Source: [Muricauda] lutisoli (nom. illeg.) (GTDB taxonomy: Bacteria > Bacteroidota > Bacteroidia > Flavobacteriales > Flavobacteriaceae). From it: 64,000 bases of DNA. The translations under genes and the position numbers were made by a program. The DNA lies in the NCBI RefSeq assembly GCF_017313105.1, contig NZ_JAFLND010000003.1:634424-698423 (forward strand), in the 5' to 3' direction. The notes beneath the pieces are model-generated. The model did not search any database. It was not told the origin of the DNA and was given only the letters and a program-made list of their open reading frames with translations. Shown piece by piece: positions 45,093-53,881 of this stretch. Within the stretch, counting starts at the first letter, position 1. Every line of letters starts with the position of its first letter.

Positions 45093-45836
45093 TTGGGAAA
45101 ACATTTTCAATTACTCAAACTTGATGCCACGGATTCCACAAATCAATATTTAAAGGATTTGTTGCGTTCTGAAAATCCTTTGGATTATACTGTTGTTGTT
45201 GCCGAAAAACAATTGAAAGGGCGTGGACAGATGGGGACGGTTTGGCATTCGGAAGGGGGTAAAAGCCTTACATTCAGTGTATTGAAAAGGTTCGATGCAT
45301 TGAGTGTCAAACATCAGTTTGTACTGAATATTGCCATTTCGATGGCTGTTTGTGACGTGCTGGAAGAACTTTCGGTGCCAAATGTGAAGATAAAATGGCC
45401 CAACGACATTATGTCAGGTTCCAAGAAAGTTTGTGGCATTTTGATCGAAAATGTGCTCAAAGGTGAAAGGGTGGGGCAGTCCATTATCGGAATTGGCTTG
45501 AACGTGAACCAAACGGATTTTGAAAATTTGGACAAAGCTTCCTCGTTGAAACGGATTACAGGCCGCAATTTTAATCTGGATGAACTGCTCCAAAAACTCT
45601 TGGAGCGTATCTGGTTGCGTTTGGAAGCTGTCGAATCCAAGACCGTCACACAATTGTTGCCTTCCTACGAAAAGTTACTTTTTAGAAAGGACAAACCTTC
45701 CACTTTTACCAATGCCGACGGAGAAATGTTCATGGGGTATATCCGAAGGGTTTCACCTTCCGGTAAATTGGAGATTGAACTGGAGGATAGGGTATTTAAA
45801 GAATTCGACCTAAAGGAAGTAAACTTGCTTTACTGA
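45093..45836 (+). CDS. birA: Biotin-[acetyl-CoA carboxylase] ligase
   Basis: This 247-aa single-domain BirA lacks a DNA-binding N-terminus. It has DATDSTNQYLKDLL, the biotinyl-adenylate loop QLKGRGQMGTVWHSEGGKSL, the biotin pocket VKIKWPNDIMSGSKKVCGIL and a small C-terminal SH3-like domain. TTG at 45093 is the only near start giving the full domain; an in-frame stop lies just above it. It should biotinylate carboxylase carrier proteins and not act as a repressor. The last seven bases overlap the convergent SRPBCC gene. Confidence 0.92.
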   Translation: MGKHFQLLKLDATDSTNQYLKDLLRSENPLDYTVVVAEKQLKGRGQMGTVWHSEGGKSLTFSVLKRFDALSVKHQFVLNIAISMAVCDVLEELSVPNVKIKWPNDIMSGSKKVCGILIENVLKGERVGQSIIGIGLNVNQTDFENLDKASSLKRITGRNFNLDELLQKLLERIWLRLEAVESKTVTQLLPSYEKLLFRKDKPSTFTNADGEMFMGYIRRVSPSGKLEIELEDRVFKEFDLKEVNLLY

Positions 45837-46228
45837 CCTATTTTGTCCAAGTTGTTGGACAGTGTTCCCATAAAATTGGTAATGGGAGCTTTGATCATCA
45901 TGGCCATCATGGCATTGAACTCTCCTTCAAAACTCAATGCAACTTCGCTTTCGTTTTCGCCCAGGGCTTTAATGTCCGCAGTCAATGTAAAGGGCAGCTT
46001 ATCGCTGGCAGCGCCCAACACCACTTTGTCATTCGGGTTTTGTTCTTTTAACCGGAGCACGATTTCGGGCATGCCCTTCAATGCAAATTTAAAAGTGTTC
46101 TCGTCCAACACTTCGAACTTGTCTATGTTATCGGGCATTAGGATTTCAAAGTTTTTGATGTTGGCCAAGAACTCAAATACTTCCTTGTCGCTTTTAGCTA
46201 CCTGTTTTGTTGGGGTTTCAATGTGCAT
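45830..46228 (-). CDS. SRPBCC/START-like fold protein
   Basis: This 132-aa protein has an SRPBCC-type pattern: IETPTKQVAKSDKEVFEFLA, NFEILMPDNIDKFEVLDENT, central strands and a long C-terminal helix (MMAMMIKAPITNFMGTLSNN). Such folds bind lipids or hydrophobic ligands. It starts nine bases after pyrE stops, likely one transcript, and overlaps birA at the 3' end. The ligand is unknown. Confidence 0.8.
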   Translation of the reverse strand: MHIETPTKQVAKSDKEVFEFLANIKNFEILMPDNIDKFEVLDENTFKFALKGMPEIVLRLKEQNPNDKVVLGAASDKLPFTLTADIKALGENESEVALSFEGEFNAMMAMMIKAPITNFMGTLSNNLDKIGQ

Positions 46229-46237
46229 TATAAATTT

Positions 46238-46879
46238 TTATTTCTTCCATTCTTGTGGATTGGATCTCCACTCCAATAGGGTCTGTAATTGATTTTGTTG
46301 AATGTAGTTGGTCTCCGAGGCTTGTTCGATCAAGTTTTGGTAATCGGATAACGTATGAAGTTCCACACCTTCTTTTTCAAAATTTTCGGTGGATACGGGG
46401 AAACCATAGGTAAATATTGCGATCATGCCTTTTATATCGGCATTTTGAGCCTTCAGGGCCTGTACGGCATTTAAACTGCTGTTACCCGTGCTTATAAGGT
46501 CTTCGATGACCACGACGCTCTGCCCATCTTCAAAATAACCTTCAATTTGGTTTTGCCTTCCGTGCTCTTTTGGTTTTGGCCTTACATAAACAAAGGGGAG
46601 ACCCAGTGCTTCGGCGACCAAAATTCCAATTCCGATGGCGCCAGTGGCGACTCCTGCGATTACATCTGGCCTACCATAGAGTTTCTCGACCTGTTTGGCA
46701 ATTTCTTCCCTTACAAAATTCCGCACTTGGGGGTAAGAGAGCATGATCCTGTTATCGCAATAAATAGGCGATTTCCAACCCGAAGCCCAAGTAAAAGGAT
46801 TTTCAGGTTCCAACTTAATTGCATTAATTTGTAATAACAGCTCAGCTGTTTTTTTTGCGATTTGCTTATCTAAAACCAT
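46238..46879 (-). CDS. pyrE: Orotate phosphoribosyltransferase
   Basis: This 213-aa enzyme joins orotate and PRPP in pyrimidine synthesis. It has FTWASGWKSPIYCDNRIML, VIAGVATGAIGIGILVAEAL, a flexible-loop region FVYVRPKPKEHGRQNQIEG and the PRPP motif VVVIEDLISTGNSSL. The ATG at 46879 lies seven bases from the divergent Nudix ATG. Its -7 box overlaps that ATG, so an upstream extension from 47011 is unlikely. Confidence 0.94.
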   Translation of the reverse strand: MVLDKQIAKKTAELLLQINAIKLEPENPFTWASGWKSPIYCDNRIMLSYPQVRNFVREEIAKQVEKLYGRPDVIAGVATGAIGIGILVAEALGLPFVYVRPKPKEHGRQNQIEGYFEDGQSVVVIEDLISTGNSSLNAVQALKAQNADIKGMIAIFTYGFPVSTENFEKEGVELHTLSDYQNLIEQASETNYIQQNQLQTLLEWRSNPQEWKK

Positions 46880-46883
46880 TGCG

Positions 46884-46891
46884 CAAATGTA
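46884..46891 (-). promoter_or_regulatory. -7 box (TACATTTG) of pyrE overlapping the Nudix start codon
   Basis: On the minus strand TACATTTG is followed by CGCA and the pyrE ATG. The same bases contain the divergent ATG at 46887. Initiation about seven bases below the box would fall at the pyrE start codon. Confidence 0.55.
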
Positions 46892-47486
46892 TGAAGTTTT
46901 TGTTAATGAGGCTCCACTGATCTTAACAAACGAGCGCCCCCAAGATTCCAATGGTAATTTGTTTTCTTTGGATGGTGATTCCATTGTTGAGGCTATCAAG
47001 CTTTTGTCCAAAAAGAAGCTGAAGAAGGCCTATTTGTATCATCCCGATGATGAAAAGATCCTGAAGCTTTTTATGCATAAGATTCCTGTAGTGGTTGCGG
47101 GTGGCGGATTTGTCATCAACAAAAAGGGAAAGGTCCTGTTCATTTACCGGAACGGTAAATGGGATTTGCCCAAAGGAAAGGTTGATAAAGGAGAATCCAT
47201 AGAAAATGCCGCAATTCGCGAAGTAGAGGAAGAAACAGGTGTGAAAAACCTTAAAATAGAACGGTTTCTGCATACCACTTATCACATCTTTAAAAGAAAT
47301 GGTGAATACCGCTTAAAGCAAACACACTGGTTTATTATGTCCACCAATTACAAAGGGAAATTGGTGGCGGAAAAATCCGAAGGCATCAAAAAAGTGAAGT
47401 GGAAAGGTGCCCGAAAGACCAAAAAGGCATTAAAAAATTCTTACCATAACATTAAGGTTCTGTTCAGGGATTGGCCCTTTAATTAG
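46887..47486 (+). CDS. Nudix hydrolase
   Basis: This 199-aa protein has a complete Nudix box, GKVDKGESIENAAIREVEEE followed by TGV, at about residues 94-116. An N-terminal domain of about 65 residues precedes the Nudix fold (YEVFVNEAPLILTNERPQDS). It hydrolyses a nucleoside diphosphate derivative not identifiable here. It is divergent from pyrE with only seven bases between start codons. It overlaps the convergent M14 gene by eight bases. Confidence 0.9.
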   Translation: MYEVFVNEAPLILTNERPQDSNGNLFSLDGDSIVEAIKLLSKKKLKKAYLYHPDDEKILKLFMHKIPVVVAGGGFVINKKGKVLFIYRNGKWDLPKGKVDKGESIENAAIREVEEETGVKNLKIERFLHTTYHIFKRNGEYRLKQTHWFIMSTNYKGKLVAEKSEGIKKVKWKGARKTKKALKNSYHNIKVLFRDWPFN

Positions 47487-49251
47487 GCAATAGTCCCGAG
47501 GCATCGCTCCCTTTTGCCACACGGTAAATCGGATAGGTGAGATAGGCTTCTTCAAAATGTTCCGATCGTTCAAAAATCCAATTGAGCTGAGCATACCAAT
47601 TGTTGGCAAAATTCAGATCAGCCTCTTTTTTAGCTTCAAATTCTCTTTGCAATAGCGAATCACTTTGTAACATTTCCAATGCCACATCTTCAAAAACGTA
47701 AGGGGAGAAACCTTCTTTTCGCTGCAGAACGGTATCAAAAAAGTTCCAATTGAAAAATGAGTCGGTTCCTTGTGGTTCCAAGGTTTCCAAAAGGTATCTA
47801 ATTCCTGGTTGGCGGGTAGGAACCAATAAATCGCCTTCTCTAAAATGGATTTGCTTGGTGCTTTTTGCCACTTGGGTATTGGAGTGGAGGTAATGACCCT
47901 CATAAGGGGCATTTCGGGTATCATAATCCACAATGCGGTAGGCCTCAACCGTAAGCGTGGTATCTTTTTTTAACGGTATATATTGAATTTTGTTGGCATC
48001 CAACCGTTCTATGACCCCTTTCCAACTTTTCTTTATAAGGTAGGCGGCAGGAACATCGATGGTGTCCGCGGGATAAAAATAATCTTGGTAAACGGTTTCC
48101 TTGGTGAAGGGCTTTTCCCTATTGTACTTTAAACGTGGCAACCCTGTTACTTCACTGGTAATTTGTTCCGCCTCATAACCCTTAAAGTTAAGTAGGGTAC
48201 TTCGTGTGGTGTCCACTTGCCAATTAAAGTAATACTCGGAAATGTCTAAATTTTTCCCCAAGGTTTCTTTACGGAGTGTTTTTATGTTCTGATGCTCTGC
48301 TTCAACTATTTCAACTAGGCTTTGCATGAGATCGTAGGTGCCCTCAACGCGTTGTTTGTAGGGTTTTAGCATATGGGTTTCCACCATGAGCCCCAAAGTG
48401 CTCCATAGTGTGGTGTATCCGGTGGAGTACCTAGGGTGATCCATAAACTGGCTGAACCCCATCTCTGGTGGCACGTTAAATACATTTACGTAGGGCGTAA
48501 TGTCCCGATCTTTCTCCGCCAGTGAGTTTTCTAAACTTGGCATCAATGTTTCATGAAGGTATTCTCCCATTTCGCCCCCTAACTTGTTGTGTTGTGTGAA
48601 TAGGTGGGTCAACGTGTATTGGTAATCCGCTCCGTTGCTCACATGGTTGTCAATGAACACATCGGGTTTTACCATGTGGAATATTTTGGCGAAGGTCTGT
48701 GCGTTCTGGGTGTCCATTTTGATGAAATCCCGATTCAGGTCGTAGTTACGGGCATTGCCACGAAAGCCATATTCCAGTGGGCCGTTTTGATTGGCCCTTG
48801 TAGTGGAATTCCTGTTCAATGAACCGCCTACATTGTAAATGGGTATGGTGACCAGTACCGTATTTTGAGGCATATCCAGTTTTTCGGTGGCCAAATCCCT
48901 GTAAAGCATCATCGTGGCATCGATACCATCGCTTTCTCCTGGATGTATACCATTATTTATAAGGATGATGGATTTTTCCTTTCGTATATTCTCGTAGTTG
49001 AAATCTCCATCAGGATTAAATGTGACCATGTGCAGTGGGTAGCCGCTATCCGTTTTACCAATGGTGTGAATGTTTATTTCCGGGAATTCCCGGGCAAGTG
49101 CGATATAATAATCAATGGTTTGTTGATAAGTGGCTGTTTCCTTACCATTGGACATTTCGTAATGTGTTGGATACGAAGATTTCTCGTCCTTGGTCTCGGA
49201 TTCGCAGGATGCAAAAAGAAAAAGTGCCGTAAAAAAAACTATGTACTTCAA
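47479..49251 (-). CDS. M14 family zinc carboxypeptidase, lipoprotein
   Basis: This 590-aa protein starts at TTG 49251, giving an SPII signal (KYIVFFTALFLFASCESE). The M14 fold has the zinc ligands in NNGIHPGESDGIDATMML (HxxE) and VFIDNHVSNGADYQYTLT (His), and the catalytic Glu in STLGLMVETHML. A C-terminal region of about 250 residues follows. An in-frame TTG at 49302 is excluded by a -7 box overlapping it. It is anchored in the membrane and probably trims peptides outside the cytoplasm. Confidence 0.88.
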   Translation of the reverse strand: MKYIVFFTALFLFASCESETKDEKSSYPTHYEMSNGKETATYQQTIDYYIALAREFPEINIHTIGKTDSGYPLHMVTFNPDGDFNYENIRKEKSIILINNGIHPGESDGIDATMMLYRDLATEKLDMPQNTVLVTIPIYNVGGSLNRNSTTRANQNGPLEYGFRGNARNYDLNRDFIKMDTQNAQTFAKIFHMVKPDVFIDNHVSNGADYQYTLTHLFTQHNKLGGEMGEYLHETLMPSLENSLAEKDRDITPYVNVFNVPPEMGFSQFMDHPRYSTGYTTLWSTLGLMVETHMLKPYKQRVEGTYDLMQSLVEIVEAEHQNIKTLRKETLGKNLDISEYYFNWQVDTTRSTLLNFKGYEAEQITSEVTGLPRLKYNREKPFTKETVYQDYFYPADTIDVPAAYLIKKSWKGVIERLDANKIQYIPLKKDTTLTVEAYRIVDYDTRNAPYEGHYLHSNTQVAKSTKQIHFREGDLLVPTRQPGIRYLLETLEPQGTDSFFNWNFFDTVLQRKEGFSPYVFEDVALEMLQSDSLLQREFEAKKEADLNFANNWYAQLNWIFERSEHFEEAYLTYPIYRVAKGSDASGLLPN

Positions 49252-49299
49252 AATATTTCGGGAACTTTGGTTTGCACAAATACCTGTGCACGATTGCCC

Positions 49300-49307
49300 C
49301 AAAAATA
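49300..49307 (-). promoter_or_regulatory. -7 box (TATTTTTG) for the M14 peptidase gene
   Basis: A perfect TAnnTTTG lies 48 bp before the chosen TTG and overlaps the alternative start at 49302, deciding against the latter. Confidence 0.45.
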
Positions 49308-49321
49308 CGGATTATTATAAT

Positions 49322-49735
49322 TTATGAAGCGACTGTAATACAGCCGAGATCATTTGATTCGATTTTAAAAATGGGTTTGTTCTTAAAGTTGAGTGTATAC
49401 GGACACCTGTCTTTGAAACCGTTCCATTTTTCGTAATCCAAAGGATCTATTGAAGAAGTGATCATATTGATTACGATATGCTCATTGATGTCCAAAGCGA
49501 TAATTTCATCCAGAAAATCCCATCCATCCATAATCGGCATGTTGATGTCCAGGAAAATGACTTCGGGAATAATTCTCCCGTTTTCTTTCCTTTCTTTAAC
49601 GGCCTCGTAGGCTTCCTGTCCATTTTGGAAAATTTGAATATCGTCGCAAATAACAACCGATTTCAACATTTTTTTAATACCAAACACGGTAATGGGATCA
49701 TCGTCCACGATAAAAATACAACTAACTGTCTTCAT
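49322..49735 (-). CDS. Single-domain response regulator
   Basis: This 137-aa receiver domain has the acidic pair in CIFIVDDDPITVFGIKKML, the phospho-Asp in EVIFLDINMPIMDGWDFLDE, and Lys in FKNKPIF near the end. No output domain follows. The ATG at 49735 lies inside the histidine kinase gene, overlapping by 14 bases, so the kinase at 49722 is its natural partner. Confidence 0.88.
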   Translation of the reverse strand: MKTVSCIFIVDDDPITVFGIKKMLKSVVICDDIQIFQNGQEAYEAVKERKENGRIIPEVIFLDINMPIMDGWDFLDEIIALDINEHIVINMITSSIDPLDYEKWNGFKDRCPYTLNFKNKPIFKIESNDLGCITVAS

Positions 49736-51548
49736 TAAAATACACATTAAATGTAGTGCCTTTGTCAACTTCGCTTTGCACTGTTATACTTCCGCCCATA
49801 GCTTCGATTTGGTTCCTGACCAAGTAAAGACCAAAGCCTTTGGCATCTTCTCTGTTATGGAATGTTTTGTACATCCCGAAAATTCTGTCTCCGTATTTGT
49901 TCAAATCAATCCCTAAGCCGTTGTCGGATATGCTCAATACAATACCGTCTTCGGATTTAACCGAATTAAGGGTGATCAATGGTGAGCGGTTAGGGCTTTT
50001 ATATTTGACCGCATTGGAAATCAGGTTCAATATAATGCTGTCCAAGTAGGCCGGCACACAATTTACTTCTATATTTTCTCCAATATTATTTATGATTTCG
50101 GTATTGTTCTTGTCCAATAATGCTGCAAGATTTTGTAGGACCTTAACAATGCTTTGCTTCAAGTTTAGGGTCTTCCTAGGAGCCGATGTATTGGTGTTCA
50201 CGTCTACCACCTGATTCAGGTTTCCTAAAGTCTCCAGTAAATTATCCGATGCCTGTGAGAGCATATCGATTATGCGTTGTCTCTCCTGCGGGTCTTTTTC
50301 TGAGTTTAAAAAGCCTAAGAGCATGGAGAAATTTGCTGAGTGGGAACGTAAATTGTGAGAAACAATATGGGCGAAACTGATAAGCTTTTGATTCTGCGTT
50401 GAGGTAATATCGATCAAGTTATGCAGTTCTTCCTCTTTCCTTTTCATGGATGTTATATCCAAACTCATACCTATTAGTCCGCAAACCTTGCCCTCTAAAT
50501 CAAAATGTGGAATTTTGGAGGTTAAAAAATAGGTTGTTTTTCCATTAAGCTTGCTAATGGTTTCTTTGCCTATTATCGGTGTTAGGTGTTTCATGACCTG
50601 TATATCCTCTTCCCTGGAAACTTTGGCCATTTGATCATCATAAAGTTCAAAATCATTTTTACCGATAAGCTGCTCTGCACTTTTGTTAAAGTAGTTACAC
50701 TCTCCTTTGTTTACCAGTACTTTTCTCGATTCGAGGTCCTTCACGTAAACATTCAAAGGTAGGCTGTCTACCAAAGTGGAAAGTAATTGTTGGTGTTCTT
50801 TTACCCGGGTTTCGGCCATTTCTTCATCGTGAACATCTTTTATGGTTCCGAAAATTTTTCTGACTTTTCCGTTTTTAACAAACGGTTTTCCCGTTATTCG
50901 GACCCATCTTTCCTCACCATGGTATGTAACCAGCATTAATTTTATATCGTAGGTTTGATGACTTGCCCTGACCTTGTGGAACAGCATGGAAACTTTGTTT
51001 CGGCTATACCCTGGCTTAAAAAAATCAATGGCTTCTAAGGCAGTGGGCTGGTAGCTCTCCGGAACTTGATGTATGCGTTTTGTTTCCTTGCACCAAGAAA
51101 GTTTATCTTTTTGAACATCATACTCCCACCAACCTGTTTTGGATACTTCGACCTTGGTTTCTAAAATATTATTCAACCAGTCGATTTTTTGTTCTTTTTG
51201 AACTTCGGAAGTAATATCATCGGTCTGAACAATGGTCCCTATTACATTCTCTTCCTTGTCGAACCACGGGGCAAAATAGCTTTTTAAGTGACGGGTTCCA
51301 TCATTGGCTTCCGTTTTGTGTTGTAGCGTAAATGGTTTGTTGTCCTTTAGTCTTTTTTTGAGGTCCGATGTCTTTGGATAGAGTTTGAATATTTTGGTCT
51401 TTCCATTTTTGTTTTGTGGGGGTAAGCCAAATATTCCCAACCAAGAGCAGGAGGCATCCAATAATATCCCTTCTTTGCAAAGAAGGGCTGTTGCCTTAGG
51501 CAATTGTTTTAGTAAATAAAATTGGTCAATGCTCTCAGCTGCTTTCAA
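49722..51548 (-). CDS. PAS-domain sensor histidine kinase, probably cytoplasmic
   Basis: This 608-aa protein has three PAS-like domains (residues ~15-115, 130-245, 255-375), a dimerisation helix with the phospho-His in FAHIVSHNLRSHSANF, and an HATPase domain (LNLISNAVKYKSPNRSP, LSISDNGLGIDLNKYG, GFGLYLVRNQIEAMGG). There is no membrane helix. The start is uncertain: TTG at 51548 is used, but the frame stays open upstream through KFLNNPRVL with only ATA or ATT available. It overlaps its response regulator by 14 bases. Confidence 0.88.
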   Translation of the reverse strand: MKAAESIDQFYLLKQLPKATALLCKEGILLDASCSWLGIFGLPPQNKNGKTKIFKLYPKTSDLKKRLKDNKPFTLQHKTEANDGTRHLKSYFAPWFDKEENVIGTIVQTDDITSEVQKEQKIDWLNNILETKVEVSKTGWWEYDVQKDKLSWCKETKRIHQVPESYQPTALEAIDFFKPGYSRNKVSMLFHKVRASHQTYDIKLMLVTYHGEERWVRITGKPFVKNGKVRKIFGTIKDVHDEEMAETRVKEHQQLLSTLVDSLPLNVYVKDLESRKVLVNKGECNYFNKSAEQLIGKNDFELYDDQMAKVSREEDIQVMKHLTPIIGKETISKLNGKTTYFLTSKIPHFDLEGKVCGLIGMSLDITSMKRKEEELHNLIDITSTQNQKLISFAHIVSHNLRSHSANFSMLLGFLNSEKDPQERQRIIDMLSQASDNLLETLGNLNQVVDVNTNTSAPRKTLNLKQSIVKVLQNLAALLDKNNTEIINNIGENIEVNCVPAYLDSIILNLISNAVKYKSPNRSPLITLNSVKSEDGIVLSISDNGLGIDLNKYGDRIFGMYKTFHNREDAKGFGLYLVRNQIEAMGGSITVQSEVDKGTTFNVYFNEDS

Positions 51549-51682
51549 AACTCGGGGGTTGTTTAAAAACTTTATGGTTCTAAGAAATTTCTGACCAATG
51601 TATAATTATTCAATATGTAATTCGATTTAATGTTGTGAAAACACTTATTCGTGTGGTATTTATCAATTTAAGCTATGTGTGG

Positions 51683-51690
51683 CAAAAATA
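51683..51690 (-). promoter_or_regulatory. -7 box (TATTTTTG) in the coaD/kinase gap
   Basis: A perfect TAnnTTTG lies 134 bp above the kinase start. It could drive the kinase and regulator pair. The rest of this 199-bp gap shows no recognisable element. Confidence 0.35.
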
Positions 51691-51747
51691 AAAAAGAAGG
51701 AAATTACCTACAATTTATGTTTTCACCCCAAAATGGTATGGATGCTT

Positions 51748-52203
51748 TTATTTGACCACAACGGTATCGGGAACCAATCCAGTGTAGTCGCCCCCATTCC
51801 TTATAACATCTCGAACAATGGAAGAGCTGATGTAAGATTTTCCGGAAGATGTCAACAGAAATACCGTTTCAATTTCGGAAAGCTTTCTATTGGTGTGGGC
51901 AATGGCTTTTTCAAATTCAAAATCCGCTGGGTTCCGCAAACCTCTCAAAATAAAATTGGCATCTATCTTTTTGCAAAAGTCAACTGTCATGCCCTTGTAA
52001 GTGGTTACTTTGATCTTTGGTTCGTCCTTAAAGGCCTCTTTAATAAAGTTGACACGCTCTTCCAAGGTGAACATGTAATTCTTTTCTGCATTTATACCAA
52101 TGGCTATCACCAACTCATCAAAAAGGGTAACACCTCTTTTTATAATATCGTAGTGTCCTAAAGTAAGTGGGTCAAAGGAACCGGGGAACAATGCGCGTCT
52201 CAT
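51748..52203 (-). CDS. coaD: Pantetheine-phosphate adenylyltransferase
   Basis: This 151-aa enzyme adenylylates 4'-phosphopantetheine in CoA synthesis. It has the nucleotidyltransferase motif RALFPGSFDPLTLGHYDIIK at the N-terminus and RGLRNPADFEFEKAIAHTNR in the middle. The C-terminal motif appears as SGKSYISSSIVRDVIRNGGD. It follows ddl by 33 bp in the same direction. Confidence 0.95.
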   Translation of the reverse strand: MRRALFPGSFDPLTLGHYDIIKRGVTLFDELVIAIGINAEKNYMFTLEERVNFIKEAFKDEPKIKVTTYKGMTVDFCKKIDANFILRGLRNPADFEFEKAIAHTNRKLSEIETVFLLTSSGKSYISSSIVRDVIRNGGDYTGLVPDTVVVK

Positions 52204-52236
52204 GTTGTGGAATAAAGTTTTTTAAAAATACGGTTT

Positions 52237-53211
52237 CTATCGCAAAGCTTCAACAATAGCGCTGTCAAAAAGCTCCTCGAGTGAAATTCCTGCAGTTTTG
52301 GCCTGTTGAGGTAAAAGACTTTCTTCGGTAAGTCCAGGTGTGGTGTTTATCTCGAGAAGGTGTGGCTCATCACCAATAAAAATAAATTCGCTGCGCGTAT
52401 AGCCTTTTAACCCTAGGGTTTTATAAATAAACTCGGCCAATTGTGTTACATTGGATTCCTGTATTTTGGAAATTCGAGCAGGGGTTATCTCTTGTGATTT
52501 GCCCATATATTTGGCCTCAAAATCGAAAAAATCGTTTTCTGAAATAATCTCGGTGGCCGGGAGTACGGTTACCTTGTTATTGAAAGTGATTACCCCGACA
52601 GATACCTCTGTGCCATCCAAAAACGACTCGATGATAATCTGTGTATCCTCTTTGAATGCATTTTCTATGGCATTGCCCAAATCCTCTATGTTGTGCACTT
52701 TGGAAACTCCGTAACTACTGCCTGCTCTGTTCGCCTTTACAAAACATGGAAGACCAACCTTATCCACAATCGCATCCTCATCAATTGTTTGTCCTTTGTT
52801 CAAAAAATAAGAGGTGGCGCAAGGAACGCCATAAGGTTTCAGTGTGCTCAACAAGTCCCTTTTATTAAAAGTAAGGGCTGCCTCATAATGGTTGCACGAG
52901 GTTTGTGGAATCCCTAAAAGTTCAAAATAGGCCTGCATTAGACCATCTTCTCCTGGAGTTCCATGGATTGCATTGAAAACACAATCAAAATGAACTTTTT
53001 TGCCATCATCTTTTATGCTGAAATCGGATTTCTCCATGGGGTGTTCCTTATCGGCTCCATCCAAATAAAACCAGCTATCCTTAGTTATTATAATTCGGTA
53101 CGCGTTGTATTTGGTCTTATCCAGATACTTGTACACAACATTCCCGCTTTTGATGGAAATATTGTGCTCGCTGGAGTAGCCGCCCATAATTATGGCAATG
53201 TTCTTTTTCAT
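52237..53211 (-). CDS. ddl: D-alanine-D-alanine ligase
   Basis: This 324-aa ATP-grasp ligase makes the D-Ala-D-Ala dipeptide for the cell wall. It has NIAIIMGGYSSEHNISIKSG, then FNAIHGTPGEDGLMQAYFEL, LPCFVKANRAGSSYGVSKVH and TEVSVGVITFNN. The C-terminal metal site is EFIFIGDEPHLLEINTTPGL. It is divergent from the PASTA protein gene across 79 bp. Confidence 0.95.
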   Translation of the reverse strand: MKKNIAIIMGGYSSEHNISIKSGNVVYKYLDKTKYNAYRIIITKDSWFYLDGADKEHPMEKSDFSIKDDGKKVHFDCVFNAIHGTPGEDGLMQAYFELLGIPQTSCNHYEAALTFNKRDLLSTLKPYGVPCATSYFLNKGQTIDEDAIVDKVGLPCFVKANRAGSSYGVSKVHNIEDLGNAIENAFKEDTQIIIESFLDGTEVSVGVITFNNKVTVLPATEIISENDFFDFEAKYMGKSQEITPARISKIQESNVTQLAEFIYKTLGLKGYTRSEFIFIGDEPHLLEINTTPGLTEESLLPQQAKTAGISLEELFDSAIVEALR

Positions 53212-53263
53212 TGACTTGTAAAATATCGCAAAGCCAAAATAAAGAAAAAAGGGTTGGCTTTCC

Positions 53264-53271
53264 TATATTTG
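53264..53271 (+). promoter_or_regulatory. -7 box (TATATTTG) for the PASTA protein gene
   Basis: A perfect TAnnTTTG lies 19 bp before the ATG at 53291 and probably also serves the pseudouridine synthase gene. Confidence 0.5.
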
Positions 53272-53290
53272 TCCCGATAAGGTGAACTAC

Positions 53291-53878
53291 ATGAAAAATT
53301 TTTTCAACTTTTTAAAAAGCAAGACTTTTCTAATTCAGTTGGGATTGGCTGCGGTGACCATGTTGGTTTTGGTGTTCGTTGCTTTGCAATGGCTTAAGAG
53401 CACGACCAATCACGGTGAGTTTGTTGAAGTGCCCGATTTTTCCAAAATGTCGGTAATGGAGATGCGAAAAGCCGTAGAGGAAGCAGGGCTTAGGTACCAG
53501 GTATTGGACTCATCCAATTTTAATCCGGAATATCCACGATTTTCAATATTGGAACAAAACCCGCCAGCAGGGAATAAGGTGAAGGCCAATCGTAAAATTT
53601 ATTTTACGGTAAACCCATCGGGATACAAAGAAGTGAGCGTGCCGGATATTGTACAGGTTACGCAGCGTAATGCAGCATCTATGTTAAGAGCTGTTGGTTT
53701 GGATGTAGAACGTGTTACCTACATTGATGAACTTGGTAAGGACATGGTCTACAGAATGAAGTACAAAGGGAAATACATTAAACCTGGCGACCGATTGCCC
53801 AAAACTTCCAAAGTGGAATTGATCTGTGGCAACGGAAACATTCCCGGTAGTGCCAGGGTACAGGCAGACTCCAACTAA
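53291..53878 (+). CDS. Membrane-anchored PASTA domain protein
   Basis: This 195-aa protein has a short cytoplasmic segment, one membrane helix (IQLGLAAVTMLVLVFVALQW) and two PASTA domains (FVEVPDFSKMSVMEMRKAVE; VSVPDIVQVTQRNAASMLRA). No kinase or penicillin-binding domain is attached. PASTA domains bind muropeptides or mediate contacts in wall enzymes. Together with divergent ddl, a wall-linked role is plausible. The ATG at 53291 is preferred over the GTG at 53282. It is followed after three bases by the RluA-type gene. Confidence 0.88.
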   Translation: MKNFFNFLKSKTFLIQLGLAAVTMLVLVFVALQWLKSTTNHGEFVEVPDFSKMSVMEMRKAVEEAGLRYQVLDSSNFNPEYPRFSILEQNPPAGNKVKANRKIYFTVNPSGYKEVSVPDIVQVTQRNAASMLRAVGLDVERVTYIDELGKDMVYRMKYKGKYIKPGDRLPKTSKVELICGNGNIPGSARVQADSN

Positions 53879-53881
53879 AGC

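Noticed and set aside
51679..52161. A 160-codon plus-strand frame over coaD
   Set aside because: It mirrors coaD codon structure, and coaD has all its motifs.
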